Positions 16,307 to 24,911 of a stretch of 64,000 bases of DNA are shown here, one piece after another. A program made the translations under genes and the position numbers. Position 1 is the first letter of the stretch, and each line of letters opens with the position of its first letter. A model generated the notes under the pieces. It worked only from the letters and a program-made list of their open reading frames with translations, was not told the DNA's origin and did not search any database. The stretch lies in assembly GCF_016065055.1 (NCBI RefSeq), contig NZ_CP065856.1, positions 1,859,836 to 1,923,835 of the forward strand. The letters run 5' to 3'. The DNA is from Halosimplex litoreum. Its GTDB lineage: Archaea; Halobacteriota; Halobacteria; Halobacteriales; Haloarculaceae.

Positions 16307-17188
16307 TCAGGCGGATTCCATCTCGCCGGCCAGCTCCTGGAGGCGCTCGACGCGGCGTTCGGTGGTCGGGTGCGTGCGGAAGAGGTTCGCGATGACGCCC
16401 TTCCCGATGGGGACGATGAAGAAGGCGTTCATCTCCGACTGCTCGCGGAGGTCCTCTTCGGGCACGCGGTCCATCCGGTTGTCGATGGTCATCAGCGCGC
16501 TCGCGAGCGCGGCGGGCTTGCCGGTGATGGCGGCCCCGCCGCGGTCGGCGGCGTACTCGCGGTACCGGGAGAGCGCGCGGATGAGCAGGAAGGAGACGAT
16601 CCAGACGACCAGCGAGGCGACGATAGCGACGATGATGCCGGCGCCCCCGCCCTGGCGGTCGCGGCCGCCGCCGCCGAACAGGAACCCCCACCGGAGGATG
16701 AACATCGCGATGGTCGCCAGGAACGACGCGATGGTCATCACCGCCACGTCGCGGTTCTTGACGTGGGCGAGTTCGTGGGCCATCACGCCCTCGAGTTCGT
16801 CCTGGTCGAGGGTCCCCATGAGCCCCGTGGTCACGGCGACGGTCGCGTTCTTCTGCGAGCGCCCGGTCGCGAAGGCGTTGGGCGTCCGCGTGTCGGCGAC
16901 CGCCACGGTCGGTTTCGGCAGGTCGGCCTGCTGGGAGAGCCGGCCGACCATCCGGTGCAGTTCGGGGTACTCCTCCTCGGAGACCTCCCGAGCGCCCATG
17001 CTCCGCAGCGCCAGTTTGTCGCTGAAGAAAAACTGTGCGATCAGGAAGACGCTCATGAAGCCGACGATGAGCACGAACGACTGGTTCGTCCACAGCAACA
17101 CCCCGAGGAAGGCGATGTACAGGGCGGCCAGGAGGAACATGGTGAAGAACATGCGCCCGCGGAGGCCCCAGTCCGTTTTCCACTCCAT
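16307..17188 (-). CDS. htpX: M48 (HtpX-type) membrane metalloprotease
   Basis: A 293-residue protease paralogous to the neighbouring gene. Helices at about 13-33 and 35-55, zinc motif HELAH at 138-142 within VMAHELAHVKNRD, a pair of later helices (about 150-205, with a Gly-rich GGGGRDRQGGG loop between them) and EYAADRGGAAITG with the third ligand. The ATG at 17188 (MEWKTDWGLR) matches HtpX starts better than the one 30 bases upstream. Role inferred from family: quality control of membrane proteins, probably with PspAB. Confidence 0.92.
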   Translation of the reverse strand: MEWKTDWGLRGRMFFTMFLLAALYIAFLGVLLWTNQSFVLIVGFMSVFLIAQFFFSDKLALRSMGAREVSEEEYPELHRMVGRLSQQADLPKPTVAVADTRTPNAFATGRSQKNATVAVTTGLMGTLDQDELEGVMAHELAHVKNRDVAVMTIASFLATIAMFILRWGFLFGGGGRDRQGGGAGIIVAIVASLVVWIVSFLLIRALSRYREYAADRGGAAITGKPAALASALMTIDNRMDRVPEEDLREQSEMNAFFIVPIGKGVIANLFRTHPTTERRVERLQELAGEMESA

Positions 17189-17247
17189 ACGGGAATTAGA
17201 GGGCGGACGCCATATCAATGGCTCGTGTCACTGTCCGACACTGGGGC

Positions 17248-17898
17248 TCACTCCGAAGCGGCGGGCAGCGCCAGCGTCCCCTGTCCGTCCGCGCTGACCG
17301 TCTTCGCGAGCGCGCCGCCCCGCGAGGCCTGGACTTCGAACGAGCAGTGCAGCCGCTGGGGCGCGGGGCTCCCGCCCGGGGCGAACAGGAGGTCGAACGT
17401 GATCGTCCCGTCGGAACCGAACTGTTCGCTCTCGACGACGAGCTCTCGTCGGCCGCCCCGTCGGTCGTATCGGAGGGAAAGCTCCGGCCACGGGGGCGGC
17501 TGCACTCGCATCTCGAAGCCGTGCCGCGCCGCGTACGCGGCCGGCGGCCCGACCCGGAATCGGAACCAGTCCGCCCGGTACTCCTCGTACTGTTCGCTCC
17601 CGTGCGAGCCCCGCACCGTCGAGTTGAGCCTGAGGCGGTACACCGAGTGAGACCGTTCGACGGCCCGATTTCGGGCGAGTTCGACGCTCGCGTACCCGAT
17701 CCCCTCGGCGTCGTCGTTCGGCGGATACTCCCAGCTTATCTCGCCGGTCTCGGTCGTCCGTCGGGCGTCTACCTGCTCTGGATCCGTTCCCGGGAGCCGC
17801 CCGGCGCAGCCGGCCAGGGCCGCCCCGGTCACGGTTCCGACCGTCGCAAGGAACGCTCTGCGGCTCTCGCTACCGCTCGATGGCGCGTTGGAGGGCAC
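17248..17898 (-). CDS. Tat-exported lipoprotein, function unknown
   Basis: A 216-residue protein with a twin-arginine signal (ESRRAFLATVGTVTGAALAG, about 11-30) and a lipobox LAGC, so probably lipid-anchored outside the cell. The mature part is beta-rich with WEYPPNDDAEGIGYASVELA and FRFRVGPPAAYAARHGF; no catalytic motif or repeat is visible. I recognise no family. It is divergent from hemC, 146 bases away. Confidence 0.7.
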   Translation of the reverse strand: MPSNAPSSGSESRRAFLATVGTVTGAALAGCAGRLPGTDPEQVDARRTTETGEISWEYPPNDDAEGIGYASVELARNRAVERSHSVYRLRLNSTVRGSHGSEQYEEYRADWFRFRVGPPAAYAARHGFEMRVQPPPWPELSLRYDRRGGRRELVVESEQFGSDGTITFDLLFAPGGSPAPQRLHCSFEVQASRGGALAKTVSADGQGTLALPAASE

Positions 17899-18044
17899 GG
17901 CGATCGATGTCGCCGCCGGACTGAAAAATCACCCGCTCGGTCCCCCTTCGGTGGCCGACGCGTCGGACGGGACGGAGCCGCGCCGAGCGCCGTCCGAGTC
18001 CGGAACTGGTGTGCTTTTCACGTCGGACGGCCGACTCCGTAGTA

Positions 18045-19241
18045 ATGAGTACGACGCTCCGGCTGGGGACTCGCGGGTCCGCGCTCGCGCTGCGGCAGGC
18101 CGCCACCATCAAGGAACGGCTGGAGAACCGACGCTTCGACGTGGAACTCGTCGAGGTCGAGACCACGGGCGACCAGATCACCGACGAGGCGATCCACGAA
18201 CTCGGGAAGACCGGCGCGTTCGTCCGCGCGCTCGACGAGGAGGTCCTCGACGGCGACTGCGACGCCGCCGTCCACTCGATGAAAGACATGCCCACCGAGA
18301 TGCCCGAAGACATGATCGTCGCGGGCGTCCCCGAGCGGGCCGCACCGCGGGACGTGCTGGTCACCCGGAACGGGGCCTCCCTCTCGGGGCTGCCCGAGGG
18401 CGCGACGGTCGGCACGTCCAGCCTCCGCCGCGGCGCGCAGTTGCTCGCCGAGCGCGACGACCTGGACGTGCAGCCGCTCCGCGGAAACGTCGACACCCGC
18501 GTCCAGAAGCTGCTCGCGCCGCCGCTGCTGGCAGAGCACGAACGGCGCGTCGTCGCCGAGGCCGACGAGGACGTCGAGGACATGGCCGAGTACAAACAGC
18601 TCGACGACGGCGAGGACGGCGACGAAGACGACGAGGACGACGACTCGGAGTACGACCGCACCGTCGAAGAGTGGTTCGAGGACCTGACCGAACTCCAGCG
18701 GCGGGCGCTCGAGCAGGACCCCGACGTCGAGTACGACGCGATCGTCCTCGCGGAGGCTGGCCTGGAGCGGGCGGGGCTGCTCCATCACGTCGAACACCAG
18801 CAGCTGGCCCCCGACCGGTTCGTCCCGGCACCCAGCCAGGGGACGCTCGCGGTGACCGCTCTCGACGGCGACCTCGCCGAGGACCTCCGGAGCGTGCTGG
18901 ACCACTCGCCGACGCGGGTCGAGGCGACCGTCGAGCGCACGGTGCTGGGCGAACTCGGCGGTGGCTGCGTCGCACCGGTGGGCATCTACGCCGTCCTCCA
19001 GGGGTCGGTCGTCCGCACCGCCGTTCGCGTGCTCGACCGCGAGGGCGAGGAAGAGGTCCGCGAGACGCGCGAACTGCCAGTCCAGCAGCACGCCCAGGCG
19101 GCTCGGGAGTTCGCGGCGGATCTCGCCGACGCCGGCGCCGACGACATCATCGAGCGGGCCCGCCGGGACGCCGGCGAGGAGAGCGGCGCAGCCAGCGCCT
19201 CGCCGGAGGCGCCCGACGACAGCACAGGTGACGAAGCGTGA
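18045..19241 (+). CDS. hemC: Hydroxymethylbilane synthase
   Basis: Polymerises four porphobilinogen units into hydroxymethylbilane in heme and siroheme synthesis. The 398-residue protein has LRLGTRGSALALRQA at the start, the catalytic Asp in GDCDAAVHSMKDMP, the substrate-binding Arg pairs in GTSSLRRGAQLL and RGNVDTRVQKL, and the dipyrromethane-cofactor Cys308 in LGGGCVAPVG. Between about 166 and 225 there is an extra acidic stretch (EDGDEDDEDDDSEYD and flanks) absent from bacterial enzymes of about 310 residues. Its stop overlaps the GTG of the next gene; the three genes form an operon. Confidence 0.95.
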   Translation: MSTTLRLGTRGSALALRQAATIKERLENRRFDVELVEVETTGDQITDEAIHELGKTGAFVRALDEEVLDGDCDAAVHSMKDMPTEMPEDMIVAGVPERAAPRDVLVTRNGASLSGLPEGATVGTSSLRRGAQLLAERDDLDVQPLRGNVDTRVQKLLAPPLLAEHERRVVAEADEDVEDMAEYKQLDDGEDGDEDDEDDDSEYDRTVEEWFEDLTELQRRALEQDPDVEYDAIVLAEAGLERAGLLHHVEHQQLAPDRFVPAPSQGTLAVTALDGDLAEDLRSVLDHSPTRVEATVERTVLGELGGGCVAPVGIYAVLQGSVVRTAVRVLDREGEEEVRETRELPVQQHAQAAREFAADLADAGADDIIERARRDAGEESGAASASPEAPDDSTGDEA

Positions 19242-20020
19242 CCGGGACCGTCTACCTCGTCGGCTCCGGTCCGGGCGATCCAGACCTGCTGACGGTCAAG
19301 GCCCGCCGTCTGCTGGACGAGGCCGACGTGGTGTTGCACGACAAGCTGCCCGGCCCCGAAATTCTGGGACTGATCCCCGAGGAGAAACGCGAAGACGTGG
19401 GCAAGCGGGCGGGCGGCGACCGGACACCGCAGTCGGTAACCAACGAGCGGCTGGTCGAACTCGCCGAGGCGGGCGAGACGGTCGTCCGGCTGAAGGGCGG
19501 CGACCCGTTCGTCTTCGGTCGCGGCGGTGAAGAAGCCGCGTATCTCGCCGACCACGGGATCGACTTCGAGGTCGTCCCGGCCGTCACCTCGGCCATCGCG
19601 GGCCCGGCGGTGGCAGGCATCCCCGTGACTCACCGTGACCACGCCTCCTCCGTCTCGTTCGTCACCGGACACGAGGACCCCACCAAAGAGGAGTCTGCGG
19701 TCGACTGGGAGGCGCTGGCGGCCACCGGCGGCACCATCGTCGTCCTGATGGGCGTCGGCAAGCTCCCCGACTACACCGCCGCCCTCCGCGAGGCCGGCAT
19801 GGACCCCGATACGCCCGTCGCCCTCGTGGAGCGGGCGACCTGGCCCGACCAACAGGTGGCGACCGGGACGCTGGACACCATCGTCGACGCCCGCGACGAG
19901 GTCGGCATCTCGCCGCCGGCGATCACCGTGATCGGCGACGTGGCCGGCGAGCGCGAGCGCCTCGCCGAGTTCCTCCACGGGTACGGTACCGACGCGGCCG
20001 ACGGGGAGGACGACGGATGA
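19238..20020 (+). CDS. Uroporphyrinogen-III C-methyltransferase
   Basis: SAM-dependent enzyme that methylates uroporphyrinogen III at C2 and C7 to precorrin-2, the branch point to siroheme, cobalamin and archaeal heme. The 260-residue protein has VYLVGSGPGDPDLLTVKA at the N-terminus, the SUMT motifs VVRLKGGDPFVFGRGGEE and VPAVTSAIAGPA, and ALVERATWPDQQ. It starts with GTG in a 4-base overlap with the hemC stop and is followed 16 bases later by hemD. Gene names used for this activity vary (cobA, cysG-A, sumT), so no symbol is given. Confidence 0.94.
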   Translation: MTGTVYLVGSGPGDPDLLTVKARRLLDEADVVLHDKLPGPEILGLIPEEKREDVGKRAGGDRTPQSVTNERLVELAEAGETVVRLKGGDPFVFGRGGEEAAYLADHGIDFEVVPAVTSAIAGPAVAGIPVTHRDHASSVSFVTGHEDPTKEESAVDWEALAATGGTIVVLMGVGKLPDYTAALREAGMDPDTPVALVERATWPDQQVATGTLDTIVDARDEVGISPPAITVIGDVAGERERLAEFLHGYGTDAADGEDDG

Positions 20021-20036
20021 GCGGGGTGGGTCGCCG

Positions 20037-20810
20037 ATGAGCGCCGCCGACCGCCCGCGAGTCGCCGTGTTCCGCCCGCCGGACGAGCGGCTCGACGCGG
20101 CCGTGGAACTGCTCGAATCGCTGGGCGCCGACGCCGTCGCCGACCCGATGCTGACGGTCGACCCGACCGGCGCCGTCCCTCGAAGCGACGCCGACTACGT
20201 CGTGTTCACCAGCAAGACCGGCGTCGAGCTGGTCGCGGGCGAGCGCGCCGACGGCGGGGGGCCGGACGAGCGCTGGGAACCCGGTGACGCGACGGTCTGC
20301 GCCATCGGCGAGTCGACCGCCGACGCGCTCCGGGCGCACGACTATCGAGTCGATCGGGTCCCGGCGGAGTTCTCCTCGTCGGGCCTGGTCGACGAACTCG
20401 GGGACGAGGTCGCGGGCGCCCGCGTCGAGGTCGCCCGCTCGGACCACGGCTCGGCGGTCCTGCTCACCGGGCTCGAAGCCGCCGGCGCGTACGTCCACGA
20501 AACGGTACTCTACCGGCTCGAACGGCCCGCCGACGCCGGCGACTCCGCGAAACTCGCGGCCGAGGGCCGGCTGGACGGCGCGGTGTTCACCTCCTCGCTG
20601 ACGGTCCGACACTTCCTCGCGGCGGCCGACGAGCGGGGCGTCCGCGAGGCGGCCGTCGCGGGCCTGAGCGATGCCGTCGTGGGCGTCATCGGCGAACCCA
20701 CCGCCGAGACGGCCGCCGACGCCGGCGTCGCCGTCGACGTGGTCCCCGAGGTCGCAGACTTCGACGCGCTGGCCGAGGCCGTCGTCGCGGCGGTCGACGA
20801 CCGGGCGTGA
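20037..20810 (+). CDS. hemD: Uroporphyrinogen-III synthase
   Basis: Cyclises hydroxymethylbilane with inversion of ring D to uroporphyrinogen III. The 257-residue protein has the loosely conserved two-domain HemD layout: VAVFRPPDERLDAAVELLES at the start, DYVVFTSKTGVELV in domain one, and GAVFTSSLTVRHFL plus VGVIGEPTAETAADAG in domain two. Its position right after hemC and the methyltransferase is the strongest support, since the sequence family is weakly conserved. It supplies the substrate for the upstream methyltransferase. Third gene of the operon. Confidence 0.92.
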   Translation: MSAADRPRVAVFRPPDERLDAAVELLESLGADAVADPMLTVDPTGAVPRSDADYVVFTSKTGVELVAGERADGGGPDERWEPGDATVCAIGESTADALRAHDYRVDRVPAEFSSSGLVDELGDEVAGARVEVARSDHGSAVLLTGLEAAGAYVHETVLYRLERPADAGDSAKLAAEGRLDGAVFTSSLTVRHFLAAADERGVREAAVAGLSDAVVGVIGEPTAETAADAGVAVDVVPEVADFDALAEAVVAAVDDRA

Positions 20811-20891
20811 GCGCCGGGACGACGCCGGTGGACGGTCTCGGCGAGCGTCGGCAACCGCGTGGCTTTTCGCGGTCGCCGGACAGGTGAGGAT

Positions 20892-22067
20892 ATGCGCGTG
20901 ACCGAGGGCGACGTGACGGTCGAGGTTCCCGAACAGGCCGACGCGGGCGTCGGCGAGAACGTCTTCTTCAACCCCGTTCAGGAACTCAATCGCGACCTGA
21001 CCGTCGCCGTCCTGCGCGCGCTTCGCGAGGACGAGCGAAGCGAGTCCTCGAACGGAGCGAGCGGCGACGGGGGAGCCGCGAGCCGCGAATCCGACCGCGA
21101 CGGCGACCGCACGCCGCGCTACCTCGACGCCAACGCCGCCTCGGGCATCCGCGGGGTGCGGGCCGCCGCCGAGGGCTACGAGGCCACCTGTTGCGACGTG
21201 GACCCCGACGCCGTCGAACTCGCCCGCGAGAACCTGGCGGGCAACGATCTGGAGGGCAGGGTCGTCCACCGCGACGCCAACGCGCTCATGCACGAGGAGA
21301 CGTTCGACGTGGTCGACGTCGACCCGTTCGGCACGCCGATCCCCTTCGCCGACGCGGCCTTCCGGGGGGCGAGCCGGCTGGTCTGTATCACCGCGACCGA
21401 TACCGCGCCGCTGTGTGGCGCCCACTTCGAGAGCGGCGTCCGCCACTACTCGACGGTCCCGCGAAACACCGAGTACCACGCCGAGATGGGGCTTCGAGTG
21501 CTGATCTCTGCGCTCGTCAGAACGGCGGCCCGCTACGACCTGGCCGCCGAGCCCGTCTTCAGTCACGCCACCAAGCACTACGCCCGAACCTACCTCCGGC
21601 TGGAATCAGGCGCGCGAGCAGCCAACGCGCTCGTCGACGAACTGGGGTACGTCGACCACTGCGAGCACTGTCTGTTCCGCGAGGCGACACCGGGACTGAT
21701 CGCGGATCCCCTCGACTGGTGTCCCGAATGTGGCGAAGCGATCCAGACCGCGGGTCCGATCTGGCTTGGGCGGACCTGCGACCCCGAGTTCACCGAGGCG
21801 GTCCGCGACGCCGTCGACGACGGGATGGGCACCGCCGAGCGGGCCCGCGATCTGTGCGAGACGGTCGCCGGGGAACTCGACGAGCCGACCCACTACGACC
21901 AACACCGGCTGTGCAAGCGCTGGGGCGTCGGGGCCGTCGCGATGGACGAGTTTATCGAGCGGCTGCGGGCGGCCGGCTACTCGGCCTCGCGGACTCACTA
22001 CGGTGGAACGACGTTCAAGACCGACGCCGACGTGACCGAGATCCGCGCCGTGGCCGTCGAGGACTGA
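20892..22067 (+). CDS. trm1: tRNA (guanine-26-N2)-dimethyltransferase
   Basis: Makes m2,2G26 in tRNA with SAM. The 391-residue protein has [15 protein letters not shown], the SAM site [17 protein letters not shown], the catalytic [35 protein letters not shown] and a C-terminal zinc-binding set ([14 protein letters not shown]). The ATG at 20892 is the family start, with a TATA-like GCTTTTCG about 28 bases upstream. Residues about 46-75 hold a low-complexity acidic insert absent from the family core; most of it is encoded by a 58-base two-hairpin module that recurs in an ABC transporter gene. Confidence 0.95.
   Translation: MRVTEGDVTVEVPEQADAGVGENVFFNPVQELNRDLTVAVLRALREDERSESSNGASGDGGAASRESDRDGDRTPRYLDANAASGIRGVRAAAEGYEATCCDVDPDAVELARENLAGNDLEGRVVHRDANALMHEETFDVVDVDPFGTPIPFADAAFRGASRLVCITATDTAPLCGAHFESGVRHYSTVPRNTEYHAEMGLRVLISALVRTAARYDLAAEPVFSHATKHYARTYLRLESGARAANALVDELGYVDHCEHCLFREATPGLIADPLDWCPECGEAIQTAGPIWLGRTCDPEFTEAVRDAVDDGMGTAERARDLCETVAGELDEPTHYDQHRLCKRWGVGAVAMDEFIERLRAAGYSASRTHYGGTTFKTDADVTEIRAVAVED
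21026..21083. repeat. In-frame two-hairpin module inside trm1
   Basis: 58 bases: CGAGGAC, loop GAGCGAAGCGA, GTCCTCG; then six bases; then a second stem GCGGC/GCCGC within a 27-base block. The same 58-base layout and 24 of the 27 bases of the second block recur at 46737-46794 inside an unrelated gene. It encodes [19 protein letters not shown]. Confidence 0.8.
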
Positions 22068-22095
22068 CGGTCGCTCGGATTCCGGGACGGGGCGC

Positions 22096-22491
22096 TCACA
22101 GCGCCCGAACGCGTCGGGCGAGCCCGTGTAGCAGGTGATAGAACGGTCGCAGGAAGTAGTTGCACATACCGACGAGGCCGACGAGGCCGCCAAGCGCCTG
22201 CACCTCGCCGGCGGTCGCGCCGAGGTAGAAGCCGGCGACGGCGGCCGCGAGGAACGGTCCGAGCCAGATGTCCATCAGGACGACGCGCGGGTCGAGAGCG
22301 GGTGCGTCCGTGGCCGCGACCACGTCGACCCGCTCGGAGACGAGATAGAGGGCGACGCCGACGAGGACGAGCGCGCCCACGAGCGCGAGCGAGCCGGTGA
22401 CGCCGGCCGTCCCGGCGGCGACCAGACACAGCCCCCCGGCGAGCAGGACGACCGTCCCGCGCATCACCACCTCGTCGAGTCCCCGATCCAT
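22096..22491 (-). CDS. Small membrane protein, function unknown
   Basis: A 131-residue protein with four hydrophobic segments (about 10-29, 31-48, 72-90, 92-112) and the C-terminal MCNYFLRPFYHLLHGLARRV, a basic tail likely on the cytoplasmic side. The ATG at 22491 (MDRGLDEVVMRG) is used; a later ATG at 22464 would also leave all helices intact. I recognise no family. It converges on trm1, with 28 bases between the stops. Confidence 0.6.
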   Translation of the reverse strand: MDRGLDEVVMRGTVVLLAGGLCLVAAGTAGVTGSLALVGALVLVGVALYLVSERVDVVAATDAPALDPRVVLMDIWLGPFLAAAVAGFYLGATAGEVQALGGLVGLVGMCNYFLRPFYHLLHGLARRVRAL

Positions 22492-22659
22492 ACACCTACG
22501 GCGCGGCGGGCGCGCCTTGGTCCTTTCGTCACGCGATCTGACCGGTGGATCGAGGCGTGACCCGCCGCCCACCGGACCGAGACGTGGTCTCCGCCGTCGG
22601 ACCGGGACGCGACCGCCGGAGCCAGCGGCTATTAGTGAGCGAGGGACACAGACGAGAGC

Positions 22660-23523
22660 GTGCAACCGGAGTCGGTCGGCGAGCGGGCGCGAGCCGGCGG
22701 GCGGGAAGCCGTCGCCGTCGGGAGGGGGGTCGTCGCGCTCGTTCGCGAGCGGGAGGTGACCTTCCTTGCGGCGGGGATCGCCTACTACGCGTTCGTGTCG
22801 CTACTGCCGGCGCTACTGTTGATACTGGTCGTGGCGTCGACGCTGGGCGGCCCGGAGCTGGCCGCCGAGGTCGTGGCGGCGACCGGGAACGCCCTCTCGC
22901 CGGTGGGCCAGGACCTCGTCCGGTCGACGCTGGTCGACGCCGCCGGCGCGACGCCGGCGACGCTCGCTGGCGTCGCCCTGCTGGCGTGGAGTACGCTGAA
23001 GGTGTTCCGCGGACTCGATATCGCGTTCTCGCGGATCTACGGGACGGAGCCGGCGGAGTCGCTCGTGGGGAAAGTACGCGACGCGGCGGTCGCGCTCGTG
23101 GCGGTCGGGCTCGGGCTGGCTGCGCTCGTGGGCGTCGGGGTCGCGGTCAGCTACGCCGGCGTCGCGCTGGCGGGACTGCTCGGGACCGTCGCGCTCGTCG
23201 TCGTGCTGAGCGTCGTCTTCTTCCCGCTGTTCGTGATCTTCCCCGACGCGGAGGCCGGACTCGCCGAGGCGCTGCCGGGCACCGTCTTCGCCGCGGTCGG
23301 GTGGACGCTGCTGGGAACGGGGTTCCGGCTCTACGCGGGGATGGCCGGCCAGTTCGACGTGTACGGGGTGTTCGGCGCCGTCCTGTTGCTGGTGACGTGG
23401 TACTACGTGGGCGCGACGGTCCTGCTGGTCGGGGCGGCGCTGAACGCGGTGCTGGCCGAGCGAGGGGCCCGTACCACCAACACCAAGAGGGACCCAGACG
23501 ACAGTGGAGGTACGCGCCCATGA
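22660..23523 (+). CDS. YihY/BrkB-family membrane protein
   Basis: A 287-residue polytopic protein of the YihY (formerly 'ribonuclease BN') family, now regarded as membrane proteins of unknown, possibly transport-related role. Key stretches are FLAAGIAYYAFVSLLPALLL near residue 35, LLAWSTLKVFRGLDIAFSRI, and the C-terminal YGVFGAVLLLVTWYYVGATV. Six helices are likely. It begins at GTG with a TATA-like GGCTATTAGTG 28 bases upstream, and its stop overlaps the ATG of the next gene, so the two are co-translated. Confidence 0.87.
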   Translation: MQPESVGERARAGGREAVAVGRGVVALVREREVTFLAAGIAYYAFVSLLPALLLILVVASTLGGPELAAEVVAATGNALSPVGQDLVRSTLVDAAGATPATLAGVALLAWSTLKVFRGLDIAFSRIYGTEPAESLVGKVRDAAVALVAVGLGLAALVGVGVAVSYAGVALAGLLGTVALVVVLSVVFFPLFVIFPDAEAGLAEALPGTVFAAVGWTLLGTGFRLYAGMAGQFDVYGVFGAVLLLVTWYYVGATVLLVGAALNAVLAERGARTTNTKRDPDDSGGTRP

Positions 23524-23957
23524 CCGCCGACACTGGTGCCGACGACGACGCCGCCGCGGGCGACGAGCGCACGGCCTCCCCGAGCCCGGGGTCGGAAGCG
23601 GCGGGCGTCGACGCCGACGTCGACGAGCTACGCGAGGAACTAGATGCACTGCGGACACGCATCGACGAGAAGACGGTCCATCGCGACGATATCCGCCAGG
23701 AGCTTCGGCGATACGTCCGCAAGCGCCAGCGCCGCGGCCACGCGACCGGGTGGGGGCCCTACGTCGTCCTCCTCTACGGCACCGCGATGACCATCGGCGC
23801 TTTCTACTACCTGAACAACTGGGCCGCCGTCGCCGCCATGCTCGTCGTCTGGACGTCGACGCTCGGCCTCTACGTCTTCATGGTCGTCCTCGGCTCCTTC
23901 CTCGCCGCCGGCCGCAAGGCCGCCGGCCTGGCCGATCTCGCCCGGAAGTTCCGGTAG
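23520..23957 (+). CDS. Membrane protein with N-terminal coiled coil, partner of YihY
   Basis: A 145-residue protein starting in a 4-base ATGA overlap with the YihY gene. Residues about 1-35 are acidic and disordered, 35-75 form a charged coiled coil (DELREELDALRTRIDEKT), and two hydrophobic helices follow (about 80-100 and 104-126: YVVLLYGTAMTIGAFYYL and AMLVVWTSTLGLYVFMVV). No characterised family recognised. Tight coupling suggests it works with the YihY-type protein. Confidence 0.75.
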   Translation: MTADTGADDDAAAGDERTASPSPGSEAAGVDADVDELREELDALRTRIDEKTVHRDDIRQELRRYVRKRQRRGHATGWGPYVVLLYGTAMTIGAFYYLNNWAAVAAMLVVWTSTLGLYVFMVVLGSFLAAGRKAAGLADLARKFR

Positions 23958-24027
23958 CGGCTCGGGATCTCCGACACTCCGGACGCCCCCGCAGTCGCCC
24001 GACGGCGCGCTTCCGGGCTTCGTAACA

Positions 24028-24034
24028 CATAAAG
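24028..24034 (+). promoter_or_regulatory. TATA box of the PHP-type gene
   Basis: CATAAAG, about 26 bases before the ATG at 24057; leaderless arrangement. Confidence 0.5.
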
Positions 24035-24056
24035 TCCGGCTTGCGTAGTTCGTGGC

Positions 24057-24854
24057 ATGGCTCAGGGTGGTGCATCGACCGACGGCGAGTCCCGCGTCGA
24101 CCTCCACGTCAAGATTCTCGACGAGGGGGTCGTCCGCCGGGCCAAGGCCGTCGGCCTCGACGCCATCGTCTACGCGCCCCACTTCACCCACCTCTCGACG
24201 GTCCGCGAGCGCGCCGCTCGCTTCTCCGACGACGACCTCCTGGTGGTGCCCGGCCGGGAGTACTTCACCGGCAAGTGGTCCGCCCGCAAGCACGTCCTCG
24301 CCGTCGACCCCGACGAGCCGGTCCCCGACTTCCTCACCTTCGCGGACACCATGGCCGAGATCGCCGACCACCACGCCGGCATCTTGGTCCCACACCCCGA
24401 GTTCCTCACGCTCAGCATGACCGAGGCGGACATCGAGGCCTACGCCGACGACGTCGACGCCGTCGAGGTGTACAACCCGAAACACTGGCCGTGGGACGAC
24501 CGCCGCGCCCGCGAGATCGCCCGCGAGTCGGGGCTCCCCACCTATCTCTCCTCGTACGCCCACCTCACGACCACCATCGGCGAGGCCTGGGTCGAGTTCG
24601 ACCGCTCCATCCGCTCGGCGGCCGACCTCGTCGACGCGCTCCGGTCGGGCGCCCGCCGCCGGATGTACCACCGCGACGGCCTCGGCCACCAGTTCAAACG
24701 CCGCCTCGAGTTCGCCCACCTGGGCTGGGAGAACTCCCACGACAAGTTCAAACGCGTCGTCCTCCCCGGCGACGAGCCCACCCACCCCGCCGGCGACTAC
24801 CCCGATCGGTTCGCCGACATGAACGCCTACGGGACCGACGGCGGGCTCCTGTAG
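24057..24854 (+). CDS. PHP-domain metal-dependent phosphoesterase-like protein
   Basis: A 265-residue protein of the PHP superfamily. The opening VDLHVKILDEG (14-24) keeps the first His of the PHP motif, although the usual HxH reads HVK. Later metal-ligand regions are seen in YAPHFTHLST, PGREYFTGKWSARKHVLAVD, ILVPHPEFLT and AVEVYNPKH. The C-terminal part (about 165-250) follows the PHP-associated region with SSYAHLTTTIGEAWVEFD. Substrate unknown; the family includes nucleotide and histidinol phosphatases. The altered first motif suggests changed metal binding. Confidence 0.75.
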   Translation: MAQGGASTDGESRVDLHVKILDEGVVRRAKAVGLDAIVYAPHFTHLSTVRERAARFSDDDLLVVPGREYFTGKWSARKHVLAVDPDEPVPDFLTFADTMAEIADHHAGILVPHPEFLTLSMTEADIEAYADDVDAVEVYNPKHWPWDDRRAREIARESGLPTYLSSYAHLTTTIGEAWVEFDRSIRSAADLVDALRSGARRRMYHRDGLGHQFKRRLEFAHLGWENSHDKFKRVVLPGDEPTHPAGDYPDRFADMNAYGTDGGLL

Positions 24855-24911
24855 CGGTCCGTCGGGAGTCCCCTCCCAGCGCCGTCCCGCTCTTACAGCA
24901 CTATCCCGCTC

